64,000 nucleotides of DNA from Splendidivirga corallicola (GCA_030442035.1 JAUJEA010000012.1:186001-250000); one strand, 5' to 3'. Numbered from the stretch's first letter, positions 28,982 through 37,284 are shown. The notes: generated by a model from the letters alone, not told the origin. Translations and numbers: made by a program.

Positions 28982-29509
28982 TTACCGGTTTTTCTCTTTT
29001 ATCTGATGAATTAGTATCGAGTCAGTGGCATGATTGATTTTGATTATCTCATTCAGGTTATCATTTGGCACAGTGATAGACAGTACGTAGTGCCTTAACT
29101 TCCACTCTTCTTGTTGTAGCCTAAAAACTCCCGAACCTCTGCATAATCCTAGTGAGGTGTCCAACAATTCATCAAACCAGGCCGTTTTGCCATCGTCACT
29201 AATGTAAATATTGCGTTCCAGTGTTTTGAAATCCCAGGTTTGCCCTTTATCAAAATAGGGTTTACTCCATTCTTTGAATTCCAAAGTTGTCCAATTTTCA
29301 GTTGCATCAGTTCCAATATAGACCCCTTCCGTACTCATGGTGCCAATGTAAGCATCATGATTGGCTTTGGCGGCACTTTCGTGCCATTTGTTCATAACAT
29401 GGTTAATTTCATTTTTTGCTTCGTTGGTATCTGTTTCAGAAATGGTTGTGGAAGGTGTACAACTGATTAATACGAACAACGGAAGATAAGTGATGAAAAG
29501 CTTTTTCAT
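28982..29509 (-). CDS. Lipoprotein with SnoaL-like/NTF2-fold domain
   Basis: 175 residues. The lipobox LISC (Cys17) indicates an outer- or inner-membrane lipoprotein. Residues about 30-150 match the SnoaL_3-type NTF2 fold (MNKWHESAAKANHDAYIGTMSTEGVYIGTDATENWT, then DDGKTAWFDELLD and EEWKLRHYVLSITVP). These domains bind small hydrophobic ligands or act as bystander domains; the ligand is unknown. It is the first gene of a tight pair with the DUF4350 gene. Confidence 0.85.
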   Translation of the reverse strand: MKKLFITYLPLFVLISCTPSTTISETDTNEAKNEINHVMNKWHESAAKANHDAYIGTMSTEGVYIGTDATENWTTLEFKEWSKPYFDKGQTWDFKTLERNIYISDDGKTAWFDELLDTSLGLCRGSGVFRLQQEEWKLRHYVLSITVPNDNLNEIIKINHATDSILIHQIKEKNR

Positions 29510-30130
29510 ATAGCCTTGTCTATTTGTTGATGAGCATCTTTGATACAGAAAGATTCATGAATATAGTAGGAGCAATCATGATCCACAAGGAGTCTTGATG
29601 ATAATTCAAGCAATTCAAATCCGGTTAAAAGAGAAAACCAGGTTTAGCCGGATCACGAGCGATTCATAGTGAGCAACCTTGATCTTGTTGTATACCTATT
29701 ATTAAAGAAATCCATGCTAGCTTATTGCATAGCTATTAGGCCTCAGTTATCAGCTATTAGTCCATTAAAGGGTTGATTTTAGTGAAACTGATTGCTGAAA
29801 TCTGGAGTCTAAGTGCTCAAAAAAGTTGTTTGAAAAATTACATCCGATTATGTTGGAATTTTATTCCACATCAAGCGGAAAACCTGGGGGGTAACCCTCC
29901 ATAGTCCAACTTCAATGAACCGGAGCTGTCAATAACTGAATCAAACATTTAATCTGAATTTGCTCATATTAACTTTTGGAAAGTTTGAAACTTTCCAAAA
30001 GTTGTAAATGTACATTAAACTAAACTCCGGCATTAAAATAATGCAAAAAAGAGAATAAACACCAATAGCCAACAATCTAAATGATCATTGGCTTAAACCA
30101 ATCTTTCAAGAAATATTAAGATGTTACTTT
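29510..30130. other. Intergenic region containing a 33-bp palindrome
   Basis: No coding frame with protein-like composition is visible in these 620 bp. The one clear element is the perfect palindrome at 29971-30003. Confidence 0.4.
29971..30003. promoter_or_regulatory. Perfect 33-bp palindrome, operator-like
   Basis: Arm AACTTTTGGAAAGTTT (29971-29986), one central G, then the exact reverse complement (29988-30003). The near-zero spacing means it cannot form a normal RNA hairpin, which favours a binding site for a dimeric repressor such as a TetR-family protein (inference). No regulator gene is adjacent. Confidence 0.5.
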
Positions 30131-30304
30131 TTACGCCTTCTTAATATCCTTTTGTTTTAATATTTCATTCCAAACCCTTTGTTCCTCCTGAATCTGCATA
30201 AGAACCTTTTTTTCTATCTTATTTTTGCGATAGTAGCTCCTTATGGCTAAGCCCAAAGCGAGAAACAATAAACATAATACTGCTTTAAAAATGAGTACTT
30301 CCAT
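30131..30304 (-). CDS. Small single-pass membrane protein (57 aa), unknown function
   Basis: The ATG at 30304 opens a 57-residue frame. It has an N-terminal membrane helix (VLIFKAVLCLLFLALGLAI), a short basic stretch (RSYYRKNKIEKK) and a charged helical tail (MQIQEEQRVWNEILKQ...). The positive-inside pattern and well-separated domains look like a real small membrane protein. It stands alone in a 1.4 kb gap. I do not recognise a family. Confidence 0.55.
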   Translation of the reverse strand: MEVLIFKAVLCLLFLALGLAIRSYYRKNKIEKKVLMQIQEEQRVWNEILKQKDIKKA

Positions 30305-30946
30305 TTTGTGTACTTGTTTTTAAATTTTGATTAAACAAAACGAACGCAGAAATCAAATTTCCCGGAAAAATACAAGCCCTTAAAATTGATTGTCGATCAG
30401 CGATTCTAATATCTATATACCGAAACCGACCGATTCATAACCTCAAGACCTTACATATTTTCTTTATCGATTTGTTTAAGGCTTTAAAAAGTTGTCAAAA
30501 AACGATTTTACTTTTATGTAATATCAGGACGCTAACCTACAAATTTTCTTTCTTTTTTTGCAATAAAGATGTTAAAAATTAATCATTTTTCTGATCAATA
30601 AAAATTGATCTGAATCAGCCATTTCTTTAATTTTTTAAATTTAAATTATTGATAAACAGATTGTAATGATTATTTACTTAAACTTAAACTTCCAATTAAA
30701 ATGTTTTAATAAATTTCCCCTTGAGAAGCATTTCATACGTTTCGAAATTTTTTTGAATCCTGCTTTTCTACTAGCAAAAGTTGGAAATTGTTGCAACACC
30801 TTATTCATTGATTATTTTCATTTAGAATTCGAACTTGAATCTTAAACCTGTTTTCTTCGTACATTCAGTTTATGTTGAATGGAAATTCAGGTATAGTCCT
30901 GAATTGGAGAGTGAATGAATTTTTAATGACCTTAAACCCTAATCGA
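30305..30946. other. Intergenic region upstream of the amidohydrolase gene
   Basis: About 640 bp, strongly AT-rich. I see no gene, RNA structure or clear promoter match. It should hold the divergent promoters of the small membrane protein and the amidohydrolase. Confidence 0.35.
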
Positions 30947-32050
30947 ATGAAAAATTGGCCCTTTGTATTGACCATAACTTTACTGATTTCTACCTCAAGC
31001 TATTGTCAGAATGCCCCCAAAATGGATTTTGAAGATTATGATCCCCCCTCTACTCTTAAGGTTCCTGCAAACACTATAAAGCATGCAAAATTCCCATTTA
31101 TAGATGTTCACAATCATCAATGGAGAATGAATACACAAGACTTGAGTGAACTAGTGGCTGAAATGGATAAATTAAATATGGCGATCATGGTTAATCTCAG
31201 TGGCAGGGGAAGAGGAGATCAAGAGTTTTTTGATGCCGTTCTCAAAAATGTGAAGGACCATTACCCTGACAGATTTGTAATATTCACTAATATAAATTTG
31301 AGAGATATTGATGCCCCAGGTTGGACTGAAAGAACAGTAAAACAGTTAGAGCAGGATGTCAAGGCCGGTGCCAAGGGTTTAAAAATATATAAAAGCCAGG
31401 GAATGGATAACAAAGATAAGAATGGGGAACGCATTAGAATTAATGACCCAAGAATAGATCCTGTCTGGGAGAAATGTGGAGAGTTGGGAATACCGGTACT
31501 AATTCACTCTGCAGACCCTAAATCATTCTGGTCTGAGCATGATAGAAATAATGAAAGATGGTTGGAATTAAAACTGAGACCCAGGCGAAAAAGAAATGAT
31601 GAAACAACCGCCCCCTGGGAGACAATCATACAGGAGCAACATAATATCTTTCGAAGGCACCCCAATACAATCTTTATAAATGCACATATGGGTTGGTTTG
31701 CAAATGACCTGGCCAAGTTAGGAGAACTCATGGATGAAATGCCCAATATGTACACTGAAATAGGGGCGGTCATTGCTGAGCTAGGAAGGCAACCCAGATT
31801 TGCAAAAAAATGGTTCGAAAAATATCAGGACAGGGTAATGTTTGGTAAAGATTTTTGGAACCCTGAGGAATACCATACTTATTTTAGAGTACTTGAATCA
31901 GCTGATGAATATTTCCCTTACTACAAAAAATATCATGCCTTTTGGAAAATGTACGGGTTGGACCTTTCTGATGAGGTGCTGAAAAAGTTATATTACAAAA
32001 ATGCATTAAAGATAATCCCTGGTTTAGATGCTACTAAGTTTCCCGATTGA
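30947..32050 (+). CDS. Exported amidohydrolase (amidohydrolase_2 family)
   Basis: The ATG at 30947 gives 367 residues with a signal peptide (MKNWPFVLTITLLIS...YCQ); longer starts upstream lack a proper signal. The TIM-barrel metallohydrolase has its metal ligands in place: HNH in DVHNHQW near the N-terminus, His in VLIHSADP, His in INAHMGW, and Asp in FGKDFWNP. This pattern matches PF04909, which includes decarboxylases (ACMSD/gamma-resorcylate type) and lactonases. The substrate cannot be read, and no pathway genes are adjacent. It converges with the gene that ends at 32070. Confidence 0.87.
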   Translation: MKNWPFVLTITLLISTSSYCQNAPKMDFEDYDPPSTLKVPANTIKHAKFPFIDVHNHQWRMNTQDLSELVAEMDKLNMAIMVNLSGRGRGDQEFFDAVLKNVKDHYPDRFVIFTNINLRDIDAPGWTERTVKQLEQDVKAGAKGLKIYKSQGMDNKDKNGERIRINDPRIDPVWEKCGELGIPVLIHSADPKSFWSEHDRNNERWLELKLRPRRKRNDETTAPWETIIQEQHNIFRRHPNTIFINAHMGWFANDLAKLGELMDEMPNMYTEIGAVIAELGRQPRFAKKWFEKYQDRVMFGKDFWNPEEYHTYFRVLESADEYFPYYKKYHAFWKMYGLDLSDEVLKKLYYKNALKIIPGLDATKFPD

Positions 32051-32069
32051 AAGTTTGATTAAAGGATTT

Positions 32070-32474
32070 TTAAAAAAATAGGCTGAAAGCGAAATTTAAA
32101 GCATTGGTAAATTTGGAGGGACTCTGAGGTTTTTTCTTGGTGTCCTCAATGAGAAGAAGTTCATCCAGGTTGTCGTCAGTGTCAGCCGATTCCTCCAAAG
32201 TTTCTTTATCAATATGTCCAAGTCTCTGGATCATTGTTCTAACATCCTCAGCTAATATAAGTTGTTGACCATTGTTTAAGGTCTCCAGAAAAACCTCTGA
32301 AACCTTTGATTCAAAATCTGATAAAATGACTTCACGCTCCCTGAAATTTGCAAAACATGATCGAACCTCATCCAGATATGCTGTTAATATCATGGATGCA
32401 TCATGCTCACAATGAAAAATTACGCCACTGATACAGATTGATATTTGCTCCTTATTGTTTTTGAAACTTTTCAT
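32070..32474 (-). CDS. Standalone PspC-associated N-terminal-type domain protein
   Basis: 134 residues. The segment ISICISGVIFHCEHDASMILTAYLDEVRSCFANF...VILSDFESKVSEVFLETLNNGQQLILAEDVRTMIQRLG closely resembles the N-terminal domain that in Bacteroidota usually precedes a PspC membrane domain (typically NINLxGxxFHIDEDAYxxLxxYL...EIxxDIExRIAELF...IxxxDVxxxIxxLG). Here the protein stops after an acidic linker and a short hydrophobic end (FTNALNFAFSLFF), without a PspC domain. It could be a solo regulator or a truncated gene. No PspC remnant lies downstream. Confidence 0.65.
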   Translation of the reverse strand: MKSFKNNKEQISICISGVIFHCEHDASMILTAYLDEVRSCFANFREREVILSDFESKVSEVFLETLNNGQQLILAEDVRTMIQRLGHIDKETLEESADTDDNLDELLLIEDTKKKPQSPSKFTNALNFAFSLFF

Positions 32475-33158
32475 TCCTATGACGAAGATTTTACTATTAG
32501 ATGATCCAATGTGCCAAAAAGTTGCACTTTCAGATTGATATTAATGATCCAAATTTGAATCATTGATGTATTATTTAATAGTAAAAATGGGTTAAGCGTG
32601 GAATTTTACCGATGAACTGAGGAAAAACTAGGTTAAATTTTTTATCGGTAAATGAAATACCCTGAATATGGCCTAACAAATACCGGATTTAACTATTAAG
32701 CTTGAAAGGCTAGAATAGGTCCATATTCCGGCTGAATGAATCCATTCGGATCATCAATGCTTCTCATTCCTTGATTATTTCATGTCAATAATTAGCCCCA
32801 AATTCAATTAATTTTTTGTTACGCAAAAAGATTGCGTACAAGCCCCTCAAGTTTGTAATGATATTTAAAAATCGCTCTGTTGTTGAAGATTTTAGACGTA
32901 TTACCCAGCTGTGGTTAGGCAGGGCAGTGCTTAAAGCACTTCCACTTATGTTTAATACATATAAGTTTGGAAAGCCCTGCTTTCTTTTATCTTGATGATA
33001 GTGATTTCAGTTTCTACAATAACAAGAGATGTTTTTAAATGGACTTTGAAACAAATGATTTTTAATGATGAAAGGATTTTTGATGGAAAAAGCCTTATTA
33101 TACAGAAACATCCAACACTCAAACTTTTTATATAATATTAATTAAACAAATAATTGTT
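32475..33158. other. Intergenic region with a structured element
   Basis: No protein gene is visible in these 684 bp. A cluster of inverted repeats lies at 32820-32990 (listed separately). A GTGC...GCAC dyad is present at 32511-32527, upstream of the PspC-type gene. Confidence 0.4.
32820..32990 (+). ncRNA. Candidate structured RNA or composite hairpin element
   Basis: Several stems lie in a row: TACGCAA/TTGCGTA (32820-32826/32832-32838), then an outer stem GCAGGGC/GCCCTGC (32919-32925/32974-32980). The outer stem encloses AGTGCTTAAAGCACT (32926-32940) and ACTTATGT/ACATATAAGT (32944-32951/32957-32966). The run TTTCTTTTAT follows directly, so the plus strand would end like an intrinsic terminator. 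No gene lies just upstream in that direction, which makes a small RNA possible. I do not recognise a family. Confidence 0.3.
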
Positions 33159-34580
33159 ATGGCTTCAACAAAGTTGACAGGAAAAGATTTAAGGGGCATT
33201 GGATTTCCGGAAGGAAGAGCTATAGGTGCAGCTATAAGAATTCTTGAAAAGAGTTATAAAGGCAAAAGCCGAATATTCAAACTGGAAATGTTGAAACGTG
33301 TGGTTGAAACACCTGCTCTTTTCAGAGAACACGAGACGCTTGGACCAATTGCACATGCTTTGTTGACCCAAACCGAATACAATAAAACCATAGATCTCAA
33401 CAAAAAAAGAATTGAATATCGCGTATATGGAATTGAGGGAATTGAACCCGGAGCCATTAACCAAATGGAGATTGCGATGAAATTACCCATAACAAAGGCA
33501 GGGGCCCTAATGCCCGATGCACATCAGGGTTATGGGTTACCGATTGGCGGTGTTCTGGCTACCAAAAACGCAGTGATTCCTTATGGTGTAGGTGTTGATA
33601 TTGGTTGTAGAATGTGCATGACAATTTATGACCTACCAGTCTCTTTTTTGGAAAGTAATCGAAGTAAATTCAAAAAGCTACTTCTTGAAAATACAAGATT
33701 TGGTCAGGCCTCGTTCAAGCAACCAAGAGATCACGAGGTGCTGGAGAGAAAGGAATTCAGTGAAATTGCCATCATTAAAAATTTAAAAGATCGTGCCTAT
33801 AAACAAATAGGCTCTTCAGGGGGAGGGAATCATTTTGTGGAATTCGGAGCTGTTCATATACTTAATGAAGAAAATGAACTTGGCTTGGAGTCAGGTAAAT
33901 ACCTGGGAATTTTATCTCATTCAGGTTCCAGAGGACTGGGTGCCAACATAGCAAGGCATTATACAAAACTGGCCATGGACATATGTAAACTCCCAAATGA
34001 AGCTAAACACCTGGCGTGGCTGGACTTAAATTCTAATGAGGGACAGGAGTATTGGCTTGCTATGAACCTGGCCGGAGATTATGCTTCTGCTTGCCACTAT
34101 CAAATACATCAACGTTTAGCTGATGCCCTGGGAGAAGAACATTTGGCTATCATTGAGAACCACCATAATTTTGCATGGAAAGAACTTGGTGAAAATGGTG
34201 AAGAGCTCATCGTGCATAGAAAGGGTGCAACGCCGGCAGGAAAAGGTGTTCTGGGCATTATACCTGGCTCTATGACTTCACCAGGGTTCATTGTGAAAGG
34301 GAAAGGTGATCATGCGTCTATAAACTCGGCTTCTCATGGAGCCGGGAGGGTCATGTCCAGGACCAAGGCTAAGCAAACACTTTCCAAAAAGGAGGTATCG
34401 CAATACCTGAAAAGCGCTGGTGTTGAGGCAATAGGCTCAGGATTGGATGAAGCGCCTATGGTTTATAAGGATATTCATAAAGTTATGGCTTTTCAAAAAG
34501 ACCTTATAGATGTTATAGGATCTTTTGACCCTAAGGTGGTTAGAATGTGCGGAGATGAGCGGTTTCATGAAGTGGACTAA
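33159..34580 (+). CDS. rtcB: RtcB-type RNA-splicing ligase
   Basis: The 473-residue protein joins 2',3'-cyclic phosphate (or 3'-phosphate) and 5'-OH RNA ends with GTP and Mn2+. The signature residues are present: D147 and C150 in GVGVDIGCRM, H225 in SSGGGNHFVE, H254 in LSHSGSRG, H336 in the ENHHNFAW block, and the guanylylated H393 in ASHGAGRVMSR. The N-terminal 85 residues (KLTGKDLRGIGFPEGRAIGAAI) are an extension typical of this bacterial subgroup. No archease or RtcR/RtcA gene is next to it. The role may be tRNA repair or rRNA healing (family knowledge). Confidence 0.95.
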   Translation: MASTKLTGKDLRGIGFPEGRAIGAAIRILEKSYKGKSRIFKLEMLKRVVETPALFREHETLGPIAHALLTQTEYNKTIDLNKKRIEYRVYGIEGIEPGAINQMEIAMKLPITKAGALMPDAHQGYGLPIGGVLATKNAVIPYGVGVDIGCRMCMTIYDLPVSFLESNRSKFKKLLLENTRFGQASFKQPRDHEVLERKEFSEIAIIKNLKDRAYKQIGSSGGGNHFVEFGAVHILNEENELGLESGKYLGILSHSGSRGLGANIARHYTKLAMDICKLPNEAKHLAWLDLNSNEGQEYWLAMNLAGDYASACHYQIHQRLADALGEEHLAIIENHHNFAWKELGENGEELIVHRKGATPAGKGVLGIIPGSMTSPGFIVKGKGDHASINSASHGAGRVMSRTKAKQTLSKKEVSQYLKSAGVEAIGSGLDEAPMVYKDIHKVMAFQKDLIDVIGSFDPKVVRMCGDERFHEVD

Positions 34581-34691
34581 CTGTTGTACAAATAGAGGAT
34601 TCTTGTCAATCACTCAGGAAATTTTGCATATTTTTTTCATATTTATGGCAATCTTAACTGACAAGTACAATTAAAATAAAACACTAACTCT

Positions 34692-35714
34692 ATGCATGCA
34701 GGACGAAACTTTACACTCAAAGAAACTCTTATTTGGACAAAAGGCAACATTCTTAAGTTCACCATTATATCAGCCATTCCAGTAATCCTCTATGATACAC
34801 TAGGCTTCACCGCTATCGCAGTTCCATGGTTGCCAATTGCACTCATAGGTACAGCAGTTGCCTTTCTTATCGGTTTTAAGAATAATGCTTCTTATGATCG
34901 GCTTTGGGAGTCGAGAAAAATTTGGGGTGCGATCGTTAACACCAGTCGCTCCTGGGGTATCATGGTAAAAGATTATATTAACAGCGATTTTGCAGGGGAA
35001 AAACTCCCTGATGACCAATTGCATAAAATACATAAGCGTTTAATTTATAGACATATTGCATGGCTCACTGCGTTGCGATACCAATTAAGAACCCCAAGGA
35101 ACTGGGAAAGCGTAGTTCACAATAAAGCCAATAGAAAATATATGGAAAAGTTTCCGGCACCAGAGATCAATGGGAGCTTACAGGATGAATTGAAAATTTA
35201 TTTGAGTGATGAGGAGTGCAGTAGCATCGCAAACAAACAAAATGCAGCTACTCAAATCATTGCATTGCAATCCGACGATTTGAGGGAACTTAGAAGAAGA
35301 GATCTAACTGATGATTTCAGACATATGGAAATGGAAAGACTTTTGGTTGATTTTTATACGCATCAGGGAAAATCCGAGAGGATCAAGAATTATCCTTTTC
35401 CAAGACAATATGCTACAATCAATCTGTTTTTTGTGTGGTTATTCATATTACTTGTGCCGTTCGGAATGTTACCTGAATTCGAAAAGTTGGGAGGTAACTT
35501 TATTTGGCTGACAATTCCATTTAGTGTGTTGGTTTCATGGGTGTTTCATACCACAGAAAAAATAGGAGAAGCCAGTGAAAATCCTTTTGAAGGCAGCGCT
35601 AACGACATTCCAATTACGGCCCTCTCCAGAACAATTGAAATTGACCTCCGGGAAATGTTAGGAGAGCAAGATCTTCCGGAGAGTATTAAGACTACAAATA
35701 ATATTCTTTTCTAA
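34692..35714 (+). CDS. Bestrophin-family (UPF0187) anion channel protein
   Basis: 340 residues. Family marks include GFKNNASYDRLWESRKIWGAIVNTSRSWG after the first membrane pair, PFPRQYATINLFFVWLFILLVPFG, and ENPFEGSANDIPITALSRTIEID near the C-terminus. There are four membrane segments (about 20-38, 42-62, 235-258, 270-290). Bacterial bestrophin homologues form pentameric ion channels. It follows rtcB by 111 bp in the same direction, but with enough space for its own promoter, and ends at a strong terminator. Confidence 0.92.
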   Translation: MHAGRNFTLKETLIWTKGNILKFTIISAIPVILYDTLGFTAIAVPWLPIALIGTAVAFLIGFKNNASYDRLWESRKIWGAIVNTSRSWGIMVKDYINSDFAGEKLPDDQLHKIHKRLIYRHIAWLTALRYQLRTPRNWESVVHNKANRKYMEKFPAPEINGSLQDELKIYLSDEECSSIANKQNAATQIIALQSDDLRELRRRDLTDDFRHMEMERLLVDFYTHQGKSERIKNYPFPRQYATINLFFVWLFILLVPFGMLPEFEKLGGNFIWLTIPFSVLVSWVFHTTEKIGEASENPFEGSANDIPITALSRTIEIDLREMLGEQDLPESIKTTNNILF

Positions 35715-35720
35715 TAATGA

Positions 35721-35755
35721 AAAACGAGCCATATTACTATAGCTCGTTTTTTTAT
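35721..35755. terminator. Bidirectional intrinsic terminator
   Basis: AAAACGAGC (35721-35729) pairs perfectly with GCTCGTTTT (35742-35750) around a 12-nt loop, followed by more T. The flanking A and T tracts let it serve both the bestrophin gene and the convergent TPR gene. Confidence 0.85.
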
Positions 35756-35766
35756 AATATACATTA

Positions 35767-36336
35767 TTATATAGATTGAAATTCAGTGCACCAATAGGTA
35801 ACTATTGATGGTCTGCTCACTAAGTACCTGGTTTTCTTTCTTATTCGCTGTATGCCTTGTTCTAATTGTGAAATGCGATCAACACAGGTTGAAAAGCGAA
35901 TACCATGTTTATATGCATCAATGGCTTCTTTATACCTCTCAAGATGCTCCATGGCTTCACCAAGTTGTTGGTAGATAATGTCCTTTTCAATGCCCATGAC
36001 ACTTAACGATTTCTTAACCATACAAATGGCATCATAATATCTGCCGAGTTCATTCAATAAATAAATATAATTCCTGTATGAATAAGGATATCTTGGTGCA
36101 AATTGCATTGAAAGTTGATAATGATAAGAGGCTCTTTCATAATCCTCGATTGGATAATGGAAAATCCATCCCAGGATATTGTGAGCTTGTCCGTGATCAG
36201 GATCAATTTCCAGCAGTTGCTCCAGTACTCTTTTAGCTTTCAGATACCTGTAATCCGATATCAACTCATTGGCTTTGAGTATATAGTCTTCGTTATAGTG
36301 ATATATAGTCATTTTCCTGTTCTTTAATATTGGCAT
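35767..36336 (-). CDS. Tetratricopeptide-repeat protein
   Basis: 189 residues, cytoplasmic, with no signal peptide. About four TPR units can be read: AKRVLEQLLEIDPDHGQAHNILGWIFHY, ERASYHYQLSMQFAPRYPYSYRNYIYLL, RYYDAICMVKKSLSV and RYKEAIDAYKHGIRF. It is probably a protein-protein interaction adaptor; the partner is unknown. The ATG at 36336 is used; a second ATG at 36312 would also keep all repeats. It lies directly downstream of the tRNA-Phe region in the same direction. Confidence 0.82.
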   Translation of the reverse strand: MPILKNRKMTIYHYNEDYILKANELISDYRYLKAKRVLEQLLEIDPDHGQAHNILGWIFHYPIEDYERASYHYQLSMQFAPRYPYSYRNYIYLLNELGRYYDAICMVKKSLSVMGIEKDIIYQQLGEAMEHLERYKEAIDAYKHGIRFSTCVDRISQLEQGIQRIRKKTRYLVSRPSIVTYWCTEFQSI

Positions 36337-36440
36337 GCACTTGATTGTGCCTTTAAGTAAAAATCCGCTATATAAAAGCTTATGGACTTTTATGTACCTA
36401 AATGTTTAAATAACATCATATCAGTATTTTAAGTACTTAG

Positions 36441-36531
36441 AAAAAAAAGATGCGATGCCCTGAACCCCGAAAATAGGGGACACTATTTCACCCACCCGTA
36501 TGTTCCTCATAACATAGGAACTCATCACATC
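36441..36531 (-). terminator. Large branched hairpin with U-tract after tRNA-Phe
   Basis: On the minus strand GATGTGATG (36531-36523) pairs with CATCGCATC (36457-36449), giving 9 bp with one G-U, and eight U follow immediately (36448-36441). Inside lie the stems GTTCCT/AGGAAC and CCCC/GGGG. It starts 5 bp after the tRNA 3' end. It works as a terminator by design, but its overall cloverleaf-like shape (83 nt) also suggests it may derive from a tRNA gene. Confidence 0.5.
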
Positions 36532-36536
36532 TTTTG

Positions 36537-36609
36537 TGGACAAGATCGGAATCGAACCGATGACCACCTCATCTTCAGTGAGGTACTCTACCTGCTGAGT
36601 TACATGTCC
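36537..36609 (-). tRNA. tRNA-Phe (anticodon GAA)
   Basis: A 73-nt cloverleaf. The D arm has ACTC/GAGT, the anticodon stem CCTCA/TGAGG encloses loop CTGAAGA with anticodon GAA, and the T arm is ATCGG/CCGAT around TTCGATT. The acceptor stem GGACATG/CTTGTCC has one U-U mismatch at position 6-67. The 3' CCA is not encoded as such (discriminator A, then CA). The mismatch is unusual, but the rest is canonical. Confidence 0.85.
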
Positions 36610-37017
36610 GTGATTTGGAAGTGCTCAATAAAGTATTGAACCTTATTTACACTTAATTCCCATATCCACCCTCTCACTACTTTTGGGTCATATCAGGGAT
36701 GAAAGCCAAATGCTTTCTCCCCGAATATGCCCAGCTAACTTAACCGGAGCTTTTACAAAAAACATGGCAGTGCAAACGGAACACTTGCTTATGGCCTTTA
36801 ACCATTCTCCTGGTCGGGAGACACCCGTTTTGCCTCTCCCTTAGCGCGTTGCATACAGGAATTGAACCTGTTGTGTCTTATATCGTCCTCATTTTGGACC
36901 TGCAACGTATGAATGAACCAGTCATCTGATCCTTACTATCTGATGAATCGTCGCGTTTCTGTTTCATTGTTTCGGTAAACTCAAAGAGTATTTGAGGATC
37001 CCTGGCCGGCTTCCTTC
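36610..37017 (-). other. Hairpin-rich stretch with degenerate tRNA-like fragments
   Basis: The 400 bp upstream of tRNA-Phe on the same strand hold no protein gene but repeated tRNA-like pieces. One is a T-arm-like hairpin, ATAAGG/CTTTAT around TTCAATA (36630-36648). One is an anticodon-arm-like stem, GAAAG/CTTTC around a 7-nt loop CATTTGG with A instead of the invariant U33 (36703-36719). Another is a segment GAATGGTTAAAGGC like a tRNA-Ser/Tyr D arm (near 36800). The best-formed unit, 36847-36907, is listed separately. None is a complete canonical tRNA. Confidence 0.4.
36847..36907 (-). pseudogene. tRNA-like fragment with intact acceptor stem and T arm
   Basis: A perfect 7-bp acceptor-like stem, CGTTGCA/TGCAACG, closes a 61-nt unit. 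A canonical T arm (ACAGG/CCTGT around TTCAATT, 36855-36871) sits beside its 3' strand. A GTCC/GGAC hairpin with a 7-nt loop takes the D-arm position. The anticodon arm is missing; only about 13 nt remain where it should be. A decayed or non-canonical tRNA. Confidence 0.45.
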
Positions 37018-37051
37018 AAAAAAAAAGCCCGGTATGTACACCAGGCTTTTT
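37018..37051. terminator. Intrinsic terminator (mainly minus strand)
   Basis: AAAAAGCC (37022-37029) and GGCTTTTT (37044-37051) pair, and an inner GGT/ACC continues the stem after one mismatch, with loop ATGTAC. The minus strand ends in nine U, the plus strand in five. Confidence 0.75.
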
Positions 37052-37210
37052 AAAATGGACGATCTTGCATTGAGATCAATCCAAATATTTTAGCCTGGAC
37101 ATATACATATAGTTCGCTTGCTCAAACGGAAATAAACTTCCAATTGGTAAACTAGGTATGGATATATAGATCATACTTTTTTGCATTGGCACCTATAATT
37201 TCGAATTAAC
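37052..37210. other. Spacer between two terminators
   Basis: About 160 bp with several short dyads on the minus strand (GTATG/CATAC, GTTTG/CGAAC) but no gene I can support. Confidence 0.3.
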
Positions 37211-37242
37211 AAAAAAGCCCGAACATTTCTGCTCGGGCTTTT
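37211..37242. terminator. Bidirectional intrinsic terminator downstream of the SulP gene
   Basis: AAAAGCCCGA (37213-37222) pairs with TCGGGCTTTT (37233-37242), extended by two more pairs around a 6-nt loop, with A6 and T runs at the two ends. The upstream arm on the minus strand can also pair with CCCGAGC/GCTCGGG at 37278-37284. Confidence 0.8.
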
Positions 37243-37284
37243 GATATCTATGCGTATCTATCAATTCATCTATCATACCCGAGC
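37231..37284 (-). pseudogene. tRNA-Leu-like remnant
   Basis: On the minus strand GCTCGGG (37284-37278) and CCCGAGC (37237-37231) would form a 7-bp acceptor-like stem. Between them GAATTGATAGATACGC closely resembles the tRNA-Leu D arm (usual GAATTGGTAGACACGC), followed by a shortened anticodon-like ATATCAAAA. The variable arm and T arm are absent. It overlaps the terminator stem at 37211-37242. Confidence 0.4.

Noticed and set aside
36537-36609. tRNA-Phe as an attachment site of an integrated element
   Set aside because: No integrase gene and no second copy of the tRNA 3' end were seen in the window.
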